Source: Desulfurococcales archaeon
Lineage (GTDB): Archaea > Thermoproteota > Thermoprotei_A > Sulfolobales > WAQK01
Length of the DNA stretch: 25,670 nucleotides
Assembly: GCA_027016915.1 (NCBI GenBank)
Contig: JALURJ010000211.1
Span: forward strand, 1-25,670
Direction: 5' to 3'
How positions within the stretch are numbered: position 1 is the stretch's first letter; every line of letters starts with the position of its first letter. Made by a program: the position numbers and the translations under genes. The notes below the pieces were generated by a model. That model was not told the DNA's origin. It saw only the letters and a program-made list of their open reading frames with translations, and searched no databases. Of the stretch, positions 15,632 to 23,824 are shown one piece after another.

Positions 15632-16169
15632 GGCTCACCGCTTCCCTCAGTATTCTCAGCGCCTCCCTATAAGCCTCTTCCTGGGTCCCCTCGTTGACCA
15701 GCATGTAGTCGGCCAGCGCTATCACGCTTCCCAGGCCGAAGCCCAGCTCCACCAGGTCCCTCTCCCTGAACTCCTCCCACGTCTGGGGATCCCCCGGCCT
15801 CCCCCTACTCCTTATCCTCTCGAACCTGGTGCGCGGCGAGGCGTGGACGGCTACGATCACGACGCGGCCCAAGCGGGAGAACTCCTCTACCTCGTACAGG
15901 CTCCTAACCCCGTCGACGATCACCACGCCGTGACCTGAAACCCTAAGCTTCTGGACGATCCTCCTAGCAACGGCTGCGGGACCCTCCTCTTCCCTCAGCT
16001 TCGAGGCAACCATGTTGAGGTTCTCCGGCGTGAAATCCAACCCTCTCTTTGCAGCCTCCTCACGGACAACGTCGCCCATAACGTAGACCGGTAGACCCAG
16101 CTCCCTGGCGGCCTCAGACACCACGCCCTTCCCGGAGCCCGGCATGCCTGCTATGCAGACTATGAGCAC
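15612..16169 (-). CDS. UPF0200 family nucleotide kinase-like ATPase
   Basis: A 185-aa P-loop protein related to small nucleotide kinases and often annotated as dephospho-CoA-kinase-like. It has Walker A GMPGSGKG (residues 8-15), a substrate-lid-like helix following MGDVVREEAAKRGLDFTPENL, a Walker-B-like strand GVVIVDGVRS, and an Arg-rich lid region (RTRFERIRSRGRPGDP). The substrate is not established for UPF0200. The start is GTG at 16169, giving the P-loop at the correct distance. It leads a two-gene unit with UPF0201, overlapping it by 20 nt. A TATA-like ATAAATAAG lies on the minus strand around 16243-16251. Confidence 0.88.
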   Translation of the reverse strand: MLIVCIAGMPGSGKGVVSEAARELGLPVYVMGDVVREEAAKRGLDFTPENLNMVASKLREEEGPAAVARRIVQKLRVSGHGVVIVDGVRSLYEVEEFSRLGRVVIVAVHASPRTRFERIRSRGRPGDPQTWEEFRERDLVELGFGLGSVIALADYMLVNEGTQEEAYREALRILREAVSHAQDKG

Positions 16170-16270
16170 GCCAGAACCCCAACGGTTAGTTTGGGTTGGG
16201 AGGTAAAGAAGCTAAGCCTCATCTACCCGTCCTCGGGAAGGGGCTTATTTATCGTCATCGTTGTTGATAT

Positions 16271-16337
16271 TTTATAAATATTTTATATGTAAAAATGGTT
16301 TGTATAATTAAGGGGTAATGTGGAAACTTTTAAATAG
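16271..16337 (+). promoter_or_regulatory. Tandem TATA-like elements before the beta-helix surface protein
   Basis: TTTATAAATA (16271-16280) and TTTTAAATA (16328-16336) are two TATA candidates 57 bp apart. The first would serve the ATG at 16318. The second lies inside that extended frame and would serve GTG 16390, from which a clean signal peptide starts. The whole 16240-16340 stretch is strongly AT-rich. Confidence 0.4.
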
Positions 16338-16389
16338 TGTGCTAACCTTCAGAAGCCCAATAAATATAGTGGGAAGTGGGCGTGATGTT

Positions 16390-19035
16390 GTGGTGAAAAA
16401 TCTTCGCCGCAGCATCATAGGGGTAGCTGTGATCCTGGTAATTCTCATACCAGCAGCGCCTCTAGCAGTGCGTGGAGGTCCCTCGATTGTCACCAGGCAG
16501 GTCCAGGGTCTAGTTATAAACGGAGACCTTGTCATAAGCAACAACACTATACTTGCAAACGACACAATCATAGTTTACGGAAACGTGGTGGTACAGGCTG
16601 GCGGGAACCTAACCCTAATCAACGCCACCCTTACGATACAGAAGCTCGGCGGGCGGCTCACTGTGAACAGCGGAGGCCACCTAAAAATGGTTGGCAACTC
16701 AACTCTGAACGCCTCGCCCCAAAACAATGTGGGCCTAGTAATTAATGGCGACGCAAGAATCCTCGACAGCAATATTACAGGTATCTATGGGGTGTCCCTG
16801 AACCAGGGTTACCTCGATGCTGCGAATGCCGGGTTCAGCCTTATAGACGGCATGTATATATACAATTCCACCGCATACATCACCTATGCGGACATAGCTT
16901 TCAACAACTACATATGGCTTTCCATTTCCAACGTTTCTCTAAATAGGGTGAACATCACGTCCAGGTATGGAAGCATGGCTCTTTCAGTGTCAAAGTCAAA
17001 CGTGCAGATATGGAACTCCGAGATGAACACCTTACGCAGCGCCAGATGCATTTATGCCAAGTACTCGTCAAACCTGACAATGGCCGACACATTGTTCAGA
17101 TGCGACTATGGGATTTGGGGGAGCGAGTCAAGAATAGTTGCTTCAAACATAACTGTTCTGACTGGAGCACAAGGCTTTACCTATGGCATGTATCTGTGGT
17201 ACAATGATTTTGCGTACATAGAGTCTTCACGCATCTTCGGCTTCGTTCCTCTAGCAATATTTGGGTCCCGCAACACAGAGGTGCGAAACACGTATATTCA
17301 AGGCTCTAACTTTTTTGAGTCTATAGTACGGGACTCTGTCAACCTGACCTTCGTGAACAACACTTTTGTGGACACCGGCCTCCTAATTAAGGGCAGTAGC
17401 TCTGAGCACTTCGACCATAAAGTAGTGAATAACACGGTTAACGGTCAGCCCCTAGTATACTATTTCAACCTATCCGACGCCGAGCTAACCGGCAGCTACG
17501 GGGAACTCCTAGTAGCATGGTCGAGGAACGTCTCGATCCGGAACGTATCAGCCGGTCCCTCCTCATTAGCCTTAGGCTTGGTGCGGTGCAATAACACCAT
17601 CGTTGAAGGGTTGACGCTCCACGATAATCGGTACGGCGTATACATAGATGGCTCGAGGAACACCAGGATTAACAACGTCCTCACAAGGTCTAACCTATAT
17701 GCGGGCATAATGGTGAGGTTCCCTTCGGGAAGCACCATTATTAGCAATGTGCTTTCAACGGACAACGCCTATGGCATGCATGTCCGTATCGAAGGAAATG
17801 GCAATAGTGTTGAAATACTCAATGCGACGTGTATCGAGGATAGGCTCAGCTGCCTAGGCCTCTACGCATACAGGGGTGCTACGGCCAACGTTTCAGGCCT
17901 CAAAGCCATCAACACAACGGGCAACAGGACTGGTATCATAATGCTCGGAGCACCCCCCATGAAGGCTTCCATGGAGCAAGCCGAGGGGCTTTGGCCGACC
18001 CAGGCAGTTGTCATCTCGGGCTATTTTTCACCACAGGTGTATCTGGAGGACGTCTACATTGCCGGGACTTACGGTACAGGCCTCTTTGTATCCGGGTCCT
18101 ACAACGCGTTTATTGTAGAGAATGCTACTATCTCTCAGAACACCGGTACTGGCGTGCATCTCATGGCCAATAGCCCGGATTTCAGGTTCTTGAGAACCAG
18201 GGTCGTGGATAACGGCGGCACCGGCATATATAGCTATGGCTCCAGGTATAGGTTTGAGGGTGGCGAGATCGGCGGCTCCCCCACAGCAGTCTACCTCTAC
18301 GGAAGTGTAGCCACTATAAGGTACACGTCCCTCACCTCCGGAACCCTGCTGGCCAGGTGGGGAGGCACCCTTGATGCCCGGTGGAGCTGGTGGGGTACTA
18401 CCAATAGGAGCGAAATAGAGGCGAGGATAGTTGAGATAGTCGATGCCGGGGGCCGTGTCGGCAGGGTTCTCTACGAGCCCTGGCTCTACGGCCCTGCCAC
18501 AGGCGAGTACACCGTGACTTCAGGTACAGGAGAGGCTGATCTAGGCCCGATAGTGCTGAGATACGTCAACGCCTCCAACGCCGAGATCGGTGCCGGCACC
18601 TATTTTACGAACCCGCTGGGCCCAATGGTTGGCACCCTCGGGGTCTACGATGTATATGTCAGTGATCCGGGAAGGCTCGACGCCCTCTGGATAGGGATAT
18701 CCTACGACGAGGAGCTGTTAAGGGCAGCGGGTGTGGGCGAGAAGGGGCTCCAAGTGTACTGGTGGGACGGCCAGGGCTGGATTCCCTGCTCACATGTTGA
18801 CGTGGATACTGGTGGAAACATTGTATGGGTGTATGTCGCCGCGAACACCAGTCCGAGCCTGGCCAACCTCTCAGGAACGCCCATGCTTCTAGCAGGGTCG
18901 CCGGCCGTGGTTGGCGGCGAGCTGTCCGACACGAGGGGTAGTGCAGGTCTCCAGAGATACACCGTGTATGCTGCCCTCATAGTCCTACTAGTACTGGTTT
19001 ACGCCGTGATGCAGGGTAGGCGGAAGACGTCCTGA
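16390..19035 (+). CDS. Secreted, membrane-anchored parallel beta-helix surface protein
   Basis: From GTG 16390 the protein is 881 aa; the frame also allows ATG 16318 (905 aa). The later start is preferred because it yields a standard signal peptide (KNLRRSIIGVAVILVILIP). Residues of about 45-680 are repeating short beta-strand units rich in Asn, Gly and Ser with many NxS/T sequons (VINGDLVISNNTI, NNTFVDTGLLIKGSS, GVYIDGSRNTRINNV), typical of NosD/CASH-type right-handed beta-helices. A beta-sandwich-like domain follows (VYVSDPGRLDALWIGISYDE, LQVYWWDGQGWIPC), then a single C-terminal transmembrane helix (VYAALIVLLVLVYAVM) and the basic tail QGRRKTS. It likely stands on the outer face of the membrane, glycosylated. 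Ligand or catalytic activity is not evident. Confidence 0.85.
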   Translation: MVKNLRRSIIGVAVILVILIPAAPLAVRGGPSIVTRQVQGLVINGDLVISNNTILANDTIIVYGNVVVQAGGNLTLINATLTIQKLGGRLTVNSGGHLKMVGNSTLNASPQNNVGLVINGDARILDSNITGIYGVSLNQGYLDAANAGFSLIDGMYIYNSTAYITYADIAFNNYIWLSISNVSLNRVNITSRYGSMALSVSKSNVQIWNSEMNTLRSARCIYAKYSSNLTMADTLFRCDYGIWGSESRIVASNITVLTGAQGFTYGMYLWYNDFAYIESSRIFGFVPLAIFGSRNTEVRNTYIQGSNFFESIVRDSVNLTFVNNTFVDTGLLIKGSSSEHFDHKVVNNTVNGQPLVYYFNLSDAELTGSYGELLVAWSRNVSIRNVSAGPSSLALGLVRCNNTIVEGLTLHDNRYGVYIDGSRNTRINNVLTRSNLYAGIMVRFPSGSTIISNVLSTDNAYGMHVRIEGNGNSVEILNATCIEDRLSCLGLYAYRGATANVSGLKAINTTGNRTGIIMLGAPPMKASMEQAEGLWPTQAVVISGYFSPQVYLEDVYIAGTYGTGLFVSGSYNAFIVENATISQNTGTGVHLMANSPDFRFLRTRVVDNGGTGIYSYGSRYRFEGGEIGGSPTAVYLYGSVATIRYTSLTSGTLLARWGGTLDARWSWWGTTNRSEIEARIVEIVDAGGRVGRVLYEPWLYGPATGEYTVTSGTGEADLGPIVLRYVNASNAEIGAGTYFTNPLGPMVGTLGVYDVYVSDPGRLDALWIGISYDEELLRAAGVGEKGLQVYWWDGQGWIPCSHVDVDTGGNIVWVYVAANTSPSLANLSGTPMLLAGSPAVVGGELSDTRGSAGLQRYTVYAALIVLLVLVYAVMQGRRKTS

Positions 19036-19121
19036 CACCTCTTTTTCCCAACCCTCTTCCTGCCAGGGATGGAAACCCCTATAGCTGGTACAGCCCAATT
19101 CTAGCATGGTGCGCCAGCTTG

Positions 19122-19679
19122 GTGAGGGTCTTCATAGCCGTTGATATCGAGGACCCCGTGGTTGTGGGTAGACTGGCATCCATCAGGGACATGCTGGTTT
19201 CAAGCGGCGTACCGATGAAGCCCGTCGAGGACCAGAACATGCATATAACCCTGAGATTCATAGGCGAGGTCCCTGAGAGCATGGTGGACGAAATCTATGA
19301 GGCCATGAAACTGGCCAAGTTCAAGGAGTTCGTCACGAGGCTGAAGGGGCTGGGAGCATTCCCCACCATAGCCCGGCCCAGGGTCCTCTGGATAGGGGTG
19401 GAAGAGGGTGCTGAGGAGCTCCGCAGGATTAGGGACACCATAGAGGCTGGGCTGAGGAGGCTTGGCCTCAGACCTGAGAAGGGGCGGTTCATACCCCACG
19501 TAACCCTGGCCAGGGTCAAGGCCAGGGGGAGGATGGAGAGGTTAGTCAGAATACTTACAGAGTACAGGGACTACGAGGCTGGAACCGTTATAGTGAGAAG
19601 CGTTAGGCTTAAACAGAGCATACTAACACCAAAAGGACCCATCTACAAGACACTACGCGAAATTCCAGCAATCACATAG
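19122..19679 (+). CDS. thpR: RNA 2',3'-cyclic phosphodiesterase (ThpR/LigT family)
   Basis: Two-H phosphoesterase of 185 aa. The two catalytic tetrapeptides are present as HITL (residues 41-44) and HVTL (126-129) with the usual spacing, after the family N-terminus VRVFIAVDI. In the family it hydrolyses RNA 2',3'-cyclic phosphates to 2'-phosphomonoesters and can show 2'-5' ligase activity in vitro. An in-frame TTG at 19119 would add one residue; GTG 19122 gives the conserved MRVFIA start. It lies between two surface-protein genes, unrelated in function, but fits the window's RNA-processing theme. Confidence 0.92.
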   Translation: MRVFIAVDIEDPVVVGRLASIRDMLVSSGVPMKPVEDQNMHITLRFIGEVPESMVDEIYEAMKLAKFKEFVTRLKGLGAFPTIARPRVLWIGVEEGAEELRRIRDTIEAGLRRLGLRPEKGRFIPHVTLARVKARGRMERLVRILTEYRDYEAGTVIVRSVRLKQSILTPKGPIYKTLREIPAIT

Positions 19680-19790
19680 AGTATTACCTGCGAAGAGACA
19701 TGCTCATATCACCCTTAATCCGGCCTGCTATTGGTCCGGGGATCATAAAGTGTGCTTCAGGCTTCGTTAGGGTTCCTCATAACCGGTAAC

Positions 19791-19798
19791 TTTTATAT
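19791..19798 (+). promoter_or_regulatory. TATA-like promoter of the split surface protein gene
   Basis: TTTTATAT lies about 43-50 bp upstream of the GTG at 19841. It is bracketed by ATAACC (19779-19784) and GGTTAT (19808-19813), a 6-bp inverted repeat. A GAGGGTGGTGG Shine-Dalgarno-like run precedes the GTG. Confidence 0.45.
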
Positions 19799-19840
19799 TC
19801 AAAACCAGGTTATAATGCCGTACTAGAGGGTGGTGGTACT

Positions 19841-20092
19841 GTGTTGCTGATGAAAACATTAGCCACCATCCTCATTCTAGTGGCACTTCTGGCCGCACCA
19901 TTAACAACAGCCCAGACGGCAACGCAGAAGCCAGTAGTCATTGATGATGCAAAGTCGCTGAACAACTACCTCGACCTATACAGAGTTGAGATAGACGACA
20001 ACCAGACACACCTATTAATACGGATATATAGGGGCTCACCACTGCCGCAGGGAATCCCTTCCAGTAGCTCATACGTTTACGCGGACGTCTAA
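19841..20092 (+). CDS. Split surface protein gene, 5' part with signal peptide
   Basis: An 83-aa open frame starting at GTG 19841 (GGTGGT Shine-Dalgarno upstream) and ending at TAA 20090-20092. It has a signal peptide (MKTLATILILVALLAAPLTTAQ) followed by the first half of a beta-sandwich-like repeat (KPVVIDDAKSLNNYLDLYRVEIDDNQTHLLIRIYRG). The sequence stops abruptly mid-strand at SSYVYADV. The next frame (+1) continues without a break in sense: AAT GTA ATG CTA GAC gives NVMLDLDNRVSTGAKF, exactly the kind of continuation expected. A single extra base at about 20090 would explain the split. It is therefore probably one gene with the following part, either mutated in this strain, mis-sequenced, or decoded by an unusual event. 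Confidence 0.75.
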   Translation: MLLMKTLATILILVALLAAPLTTAQTATQKPVVIDDAKSLNNYLDLYRVEIDDNQTHLLIRIYRGSPLPQGIPSSSSYVYADV

Positions 20093-20096
20093 TGTA

Positions 20097-21602
20097 ATGC
20101 TAGACCTAGACAACAGGGTCTCGACAGGAGCTAAGTTCCATGTTATAAATTATACAACCGGCGAAACGATGGCGGAAATCGGTGTAGATGCCTTCATAAG
20201 ACAAAATTATATAACCTACTATTATCCGAACGGCACTTCTGCAGGCACCAAGTCCCATGGAATGGTTAGCTTTGATGGAAGTATGGCGATAGTGGCCCTT
20301 AATCTCACCAGGATATATGAAGAATATCGAAACTTAACCAACATCACATTACAGCCTGGCACGATCAGGATATGTTACGCCTCTACACCTACATTCTTGC
20401 TGGATCCCATATCGCCGAACAGCATGGTCGCAAATGTTACCGTTAATTTCTCGGCCATAGTGGTTGACGGCCACCCCAACGAGTGGAACGATACAAATAC
20501 TCTTATCCTCGTTGATGGGCCTGATTCCATGGACTTCTCACCAGTTAAAGAGGCTAACATTACGGCTGTATACGTAGCCACGGATAACAGGACACTATTT
20601 TTCAGGGTAGACCTTGAAGGCCCTACGGCTGATTATGTTGCCGCTTACAACGATATATACTACCACTGGAGAGCCTTCACCTTCTATCTTGACGTCAATA
20701 ATGACGGTGCTTACGACTATCAGTTAGATATTTATGGTCCTGGCAGCGTTTACTATAATGCCTCTACCGGGACTTGGCTAGTGACACCGGTAGGGGGTGT
20801 GAATATAGTAAACCTAACTAGCGGAACTTTGAGCACGTATTGGCCCCCCACAGTTAACATTTCGTGGACCGGCACTAGCACGGTTGAAGTTGGCATAGAT
20901 CTGGATCTCGTGGGGTTAACCGGGTTTGCTGCTGGCGGAAAGCTAACGATAGGTGTTGCTCCGCAGTGGTTCGGGGTGAATGACGCCGTTCTAAGAGGCT
21001 TTGGAGACGCCATGTATACCGTTGGCATAGGCGGCTTTTATACCTACAGTACTGGCAAGGTGGCCACCGTTACTGGCAGTGGAGGCGTCAGTGTAGGCAA
21101 TGCCAACATCTCTGTAAACACCATCAGTCCTGTCGACATTTATGCTGGTAGCTTTGAATGGGATCCTATGGGTCTGGGCGGTGCTGGTCTAGGCGTATTC
21201 GATGCATTCACAGGCTACTATTACCTGGAGGTTTCCAACGCCTCTGCTGTTGTCTGGCCCATCAATATTACTATAAGTTACAGCGATGGTGATATAGCTG
21301 GTTTTATGGAGGATCACATCAAGGTGTTCTACTATGACAAGTATGCCGATAGGTACGTGGAGCTTGATCCTTCGCTCTACAGGGTGGATCCTGTGGCTAA
21401 CCTGATATACGTGACCATAACTGATGAGGTCTATAATAGGAGCGATCTAGTACTAGTGCCTACAGCTCCGCCGATCCCTGTGGGCGGCAAGCTGCTTATG
21501 CCGGGGGGCGCCACTGGCGTACTAGGCGTTGTTGCAGGTTTGCTGCTGGCGGCCAGCGCTTTCCTTGTTGTTGGAGTTGTTGTTAAAAATAGGAAGAAAT
21601 GA
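20097..21602 (+). CDS. Split surface protein gene, 3' part with beta-sandwich domains and C-terminal anchor
   Basis: A 501-aa frame beginning with ATG 20097, 4 nt after the stop of the 5' part, and lacking any signal peptide of its own. It continues the first beta-sandwich repeat (MLDLDNRVSTGAKFHVINYTTGE). It then shows a second CBM9-like/DOMON-like repeat (IVVDGHPNEWNDTNTLILVDG, AVYVATDNRTLFFRVDLEG, AFTFYLDVNNDGAYDYQLDI). A C-terminal domain resembling that of the beta-helix protein upstream (IKVFYYDKYADRYVELDPSLY) and a transmembrane helix with basic tail NRKK follow. N-glycosylation sequons are frequent. If translated alone it would lack an export signal despite being extracellular in character, which argues that it belongs with 19841-20092. 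Confidence 0.8.
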   Translation: MLDLDNRVSTGAKFHVINYTTGETMAEIGVDAFIRQNYITYYYPNGTSAGTKSHGMVSFDGSMAIVALNLTRIYEEYRNLTNITLQPGTIRICYASTPTFLLDPISPNSMVANVTVNFSAIVVDGHPNEWNDTNTLILVDGPDSMDFSPVKEANITAVYVATDNRTLFFRVDLEGPTADYVAAYNDIYYHWRAFTFYLDVNNDGAYDYQLDIYGPGSVYYNASTGTWLVTPVGGVNIVNLTSGTLSTYWPPTVNISWTGTSTVEVGIDLDLVGLTGFAAGGKLTIGVAPQWFGVNDAVLRGFGDAMYTVGIGGFYTYSTGKVATVTGSGGVSVGNANISVNTISPVDIYAGSFEWDPMGLGGAGLGVFDAFTGYYYLEVSNASAVVWPINITISYSDGDIAGFMEDHIKVFYYDKYADRYVELDPSLYRVDPVANLIYVTITDEVYNRSDLVLVPTAPPIPVGGKLLMPGGATGVLGVVAGLLLAASAFLVVGVVVKNRKK

Positions 21603-21689
21603 TTTTTTAGGCTCCATAGTTTTCCATCCCCTTCCATACTCGAACATTATTATGCCTGGACTCCACATACCTTTGCCGAGGGTTAGGTC

Positions 21690-23078
21690 GTGGCTGGAAC
21701 GGCCGTTGAGGAGGAGGTTTTGGAGAGGGTTAAGCCGAGAGAGTCGGAATATCGTGAGGTGCTCTCCATCTATGAGGCTGTTAGAAGTGCTTTGGAGGAG
21801 GGACTTAAAGGGAAGGTTGCTGGGTTCGAGGTTTCCCTCCAAGGCTCCGTGGCTAAGGGTACCTGGCTTTCAGGCGACGTGGATCTAGATGTGTTCATTC
21901 TTTTCCCTGCGGAGCTGGGAAAGCAGTGGATTAAGAGGTACTCCTTGAAACTGCTGCTTAAGGTTTTCGAGGATTGGAACCATGCGGTTAGGTATGCTGA
22001 GCACCCCTACTTGACTCTCCTGGTTAACGGTTACGAGGTAGACGTGGTCCCCGCTCTGAGGCTGTCGTCTGCCAGGGATGCTAGGACGGCTGTTGATAGG
22101 ACTCCTTTCCATACCGAGTATGTTAATTCCAGGCTTACAGAGGAGATGCGGGACCAGGTCAGGCTGCTTAAGGCCTTCATGAAGGGCATAGGGGTCTACG
22201 GCGCCGAGGTGAGGATGCGGGGGTTCTCCGGGTACCTAGCGGAACTCCTCGTAATAGCCTATGGTGACTTCAGGGGGGTGCTGGAGGCTGCTTCTAGGTG
22301 GAGGAGACCAGTTGTTATCGATGTTGAGAACCATTATGGAGGCAATATTGGAGAGATCCTGGAGAGGTTTCCCGACTCGCCCCTAGTCGTGGTGGATCCT
22401 GTAGACCCCAGGAGGAACGCGGCTGCGGCCGTGTCTCCTAGGAGGATGGGGGAGCTGTCCTGGGCGGCCAGGATGTATCTGGAGAAGCCGAGTCTCGACT
22501 ACTTCTTCCCGCCCCGCAGGGAGCCAGGTCTCAGCGAGCTGGAGTCCATGCTGGAGGCCTCGGGGATGGAGGTCGTCTTCCTCGCCTTCGAGACACCCAG
22601 CCTGGCTCCCGACGTGTTGTGGGGGGAGCTTCTCAGGATGGCTCGGAGGGCCAGGGGGGTTGCTGAGAACTGGGGGTTCCGCGTGGTTGAGGTGGATGCT
22701 TGGAGCCTGGATGGGGATGCCTTGATCGCAGTGGTCGCAGAGTCGGGGGGTCTAAGCCCCTCGGAACTCGTGGTTGGCCCCCACTTCGACAACTACGAGC
22801 ACTCGGAGAGGTTCCTGGCAAAATACCTGGAGAGCGCCGTTGCGGGCCCCTGGATAGGCGAGGACGGTAGGTGGAGGGCTGTGAGGCCCAGGAGGTATAG
22901 GAGCCTGAAGACTCTACTCGATGAGAGGAGTGACGAGTACATGGTGGCCCCCCACTTCAGAGGGGTGAAGCCCAGGGTGCTGGGGCTTAGTGAGGCCTAC
23001 AAGCTCCTCTCGGCAAGGGGCGGGCTCAACTGGCTATACAGGGTTTTGAGGCTGTCCCCGCCTTGGCTGTCAGACTAG
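21690..23078 (+). CDS. cca: CCA-adding enzyme (archaeal class I tRNA nucleotidyltransferase)
   Basis: This enzyme adds or repairs the 3' CCA of tRNA without a nucleic acid template. The 462-aa protein has the class I nucleotidyltransferase signature: LQGSVAKGTWLSGDVDLDVF (residues 50-69) with the GS motif and two catalytic carboxylates, and a third in the YEVDVVPAL strand. It continues with the archaeal central, body and tail domains (VRLLKAFMKGIGVYGAEVRMRGFSGYLAELL). Length is standard for archaea. The start is GTG at 21690 after a GAGGGTTAGG Shine-Dalgarno-like stretch. Its end overlaps the downstream kinase gene by 16 nt. The tRNA-Pro in this window already encodes CCA, so here the enzyme would serve repair and other tRNAs. 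Confidence 0.95.
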   Translation: MAGTAVEEEVLERVKPRESEYREVLSIYEAVRSALEEGLKGKVAGFEVSLQGSVAKGTWLSGDVDLDVFILFPAELGKQWIKRYSLKLLLKVFEDWNHAVRYAEHPYLTLLVNGYEVDVVPALRLSSARDARTAVDRTPFHTEYVNSRLTEEMRDQVRLLKAFMKGIGVYGAEVRMRGFSGYLAELLVIAYGDFRGVLEAASRWRRPVVIDVENHYGGNIGEILERFPDSPLVVVDPVDPRRNAAAAVSPRRMGELSWAARMYLEKPSLDYFFPPRREPGLSELESMLEASGMEVVFLAFETPSLAPDVLWGELLRMARRARGVAENWGFRVVEVDAWSLDGDALIAVVAESGGLSPSELVVGPHFDNYEHSERFLAKYLESAVAGPWIGEDGRWRAVRPRRYRSLKTLLDERSDEYMVAPHFRGVKPRVLGLSEAYKLLSARGGLNWLYRVLRLSPPWLSD

Positions 23079-23824
23079 ACTCCCCCGACGCCCTGGAGGT
23101 TATCTGCTTCCCCCTGCACTCCGCCACCATCAGCGAGTGCCGGCGCAGAATGGAGGAGCTTGTAAAGGCTGGTGTAAGGGCCATCGTTCCCCGGGGCAGA
23201 AGCATGGTGGGCGGCGTAAGGGTGCTGGGGAAGGGGCATGCAAGCGTAGTGTTTCTCGCCGACACGGTGTTCGGGCTGAAGGCGGTCAAGGTTAGGAGGA
23301 CGGACTCGAAGAGGATGAGCCTGGTGGGTGAGGCGGAGCTCCTCAGCCTAGCGTCGAGGCATAGGCTAGCTCCGAGACCCTATGCTTGGGGCAGGGACTT
23401 CATAGTCATGGACTACCTGGAGGGCACCCTACTCGGAGACGTTGATCCCCAACGCCTAGGCGGGTCGGGGGCCAGGAAGCTGCTGGCAGCCCTCCTGGGC
23501 AAGGCCTACGTCCTCGACCTCATAGGGGTAGACCACGGCGAGCTTTCCAGGCCCCATAGACATGTGATGCTCGTGGGTCTAGAGCCCTTCTTCCTGGACT
23601 TCGAGTCGGCAAGCACCTCTAGGAGGCCCAACAACCTTACCTCCCTAGCGTCGGCCCTGCTGGTGAAGCCTTCCAGGCTCTCCTCCTCGCTTAGGAGGGC
23701 TGCGGGGCTGGAAGGGCTGGGTGTGGATGAAATAGTGGAGGCCCTCAGGGCCTACAAGAAAAACCCCGGCCCCTCCAGCCTCAGAAATCTGCTTCTCCTT
23801 CTACTGTCTCATCCGAACCAGTGA
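23063..23824 (+). CDS. Predicted Ser/Thr protein kinase (COG2112 archaeal family)
   Basis: A 253-aa minimal protein kinase-like protein. Visible kinase landmarks: glycine-rich loop LGKGHASVVF (residues 55-64), the ATP-anchoring lysine K76 in LKAVKV, a C-helix glutamate E90 in VGEAELL, hinge-like IVMDYLEG (114-121), catalytic-loop equivalent GVDHGELSRPHRHVM (155-169) and DFES (179-182) in place of DFG. This matches the archaeal COG2112 group, related to RIO and lipopolysaccharide kinases; targets are unknown. The start is TTG at 23063, overlapping the cca end by 16 nt in another frame. The 3' end overlaps the convergent zinc-ribbon gene by 44 bp. Coupling to cca may hint at control of tRNA maturation, but this is inference. 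Confidence 0.85.
   Translation: MAVRLDSPDALEVICFPLHSATISECRRRMEELVKAGVRAIVPRGRSMVGGVRVLGKGHASVVFLADTVFGLKAVKVRRTDSKRMSLVGEAELLSLASRHRLAPRPYAWGRDFIVMDYLEGTLLGDVDPQRLGGSGARKLLAALLGKAYVLDLIGVDHGELSRPHRHVMLVGLEPFFLDFESASTSRRPNNLTSLASALLVKPSRLSSSLRRAAGLEGLGVDEIVEALRAYKKNPGPSSLRNLLLLLLSHPNQ

Noticed and set aside
19681..19688. GTATTACC identical to half of the inverted repeat at 24230-24248
   Set aside because: A single 8-mer match in 25 kb is expected by chance; there is no dyad partner here.
20085..20100. Programmed ribosomal frameshift site
   Set aside because: There is no homopolymer or slippery heptamer and the P-site Val codon cannot re-pair in the +1 frame, so mutation, sequencing error or reinitiation is more likely. 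Not excluded.
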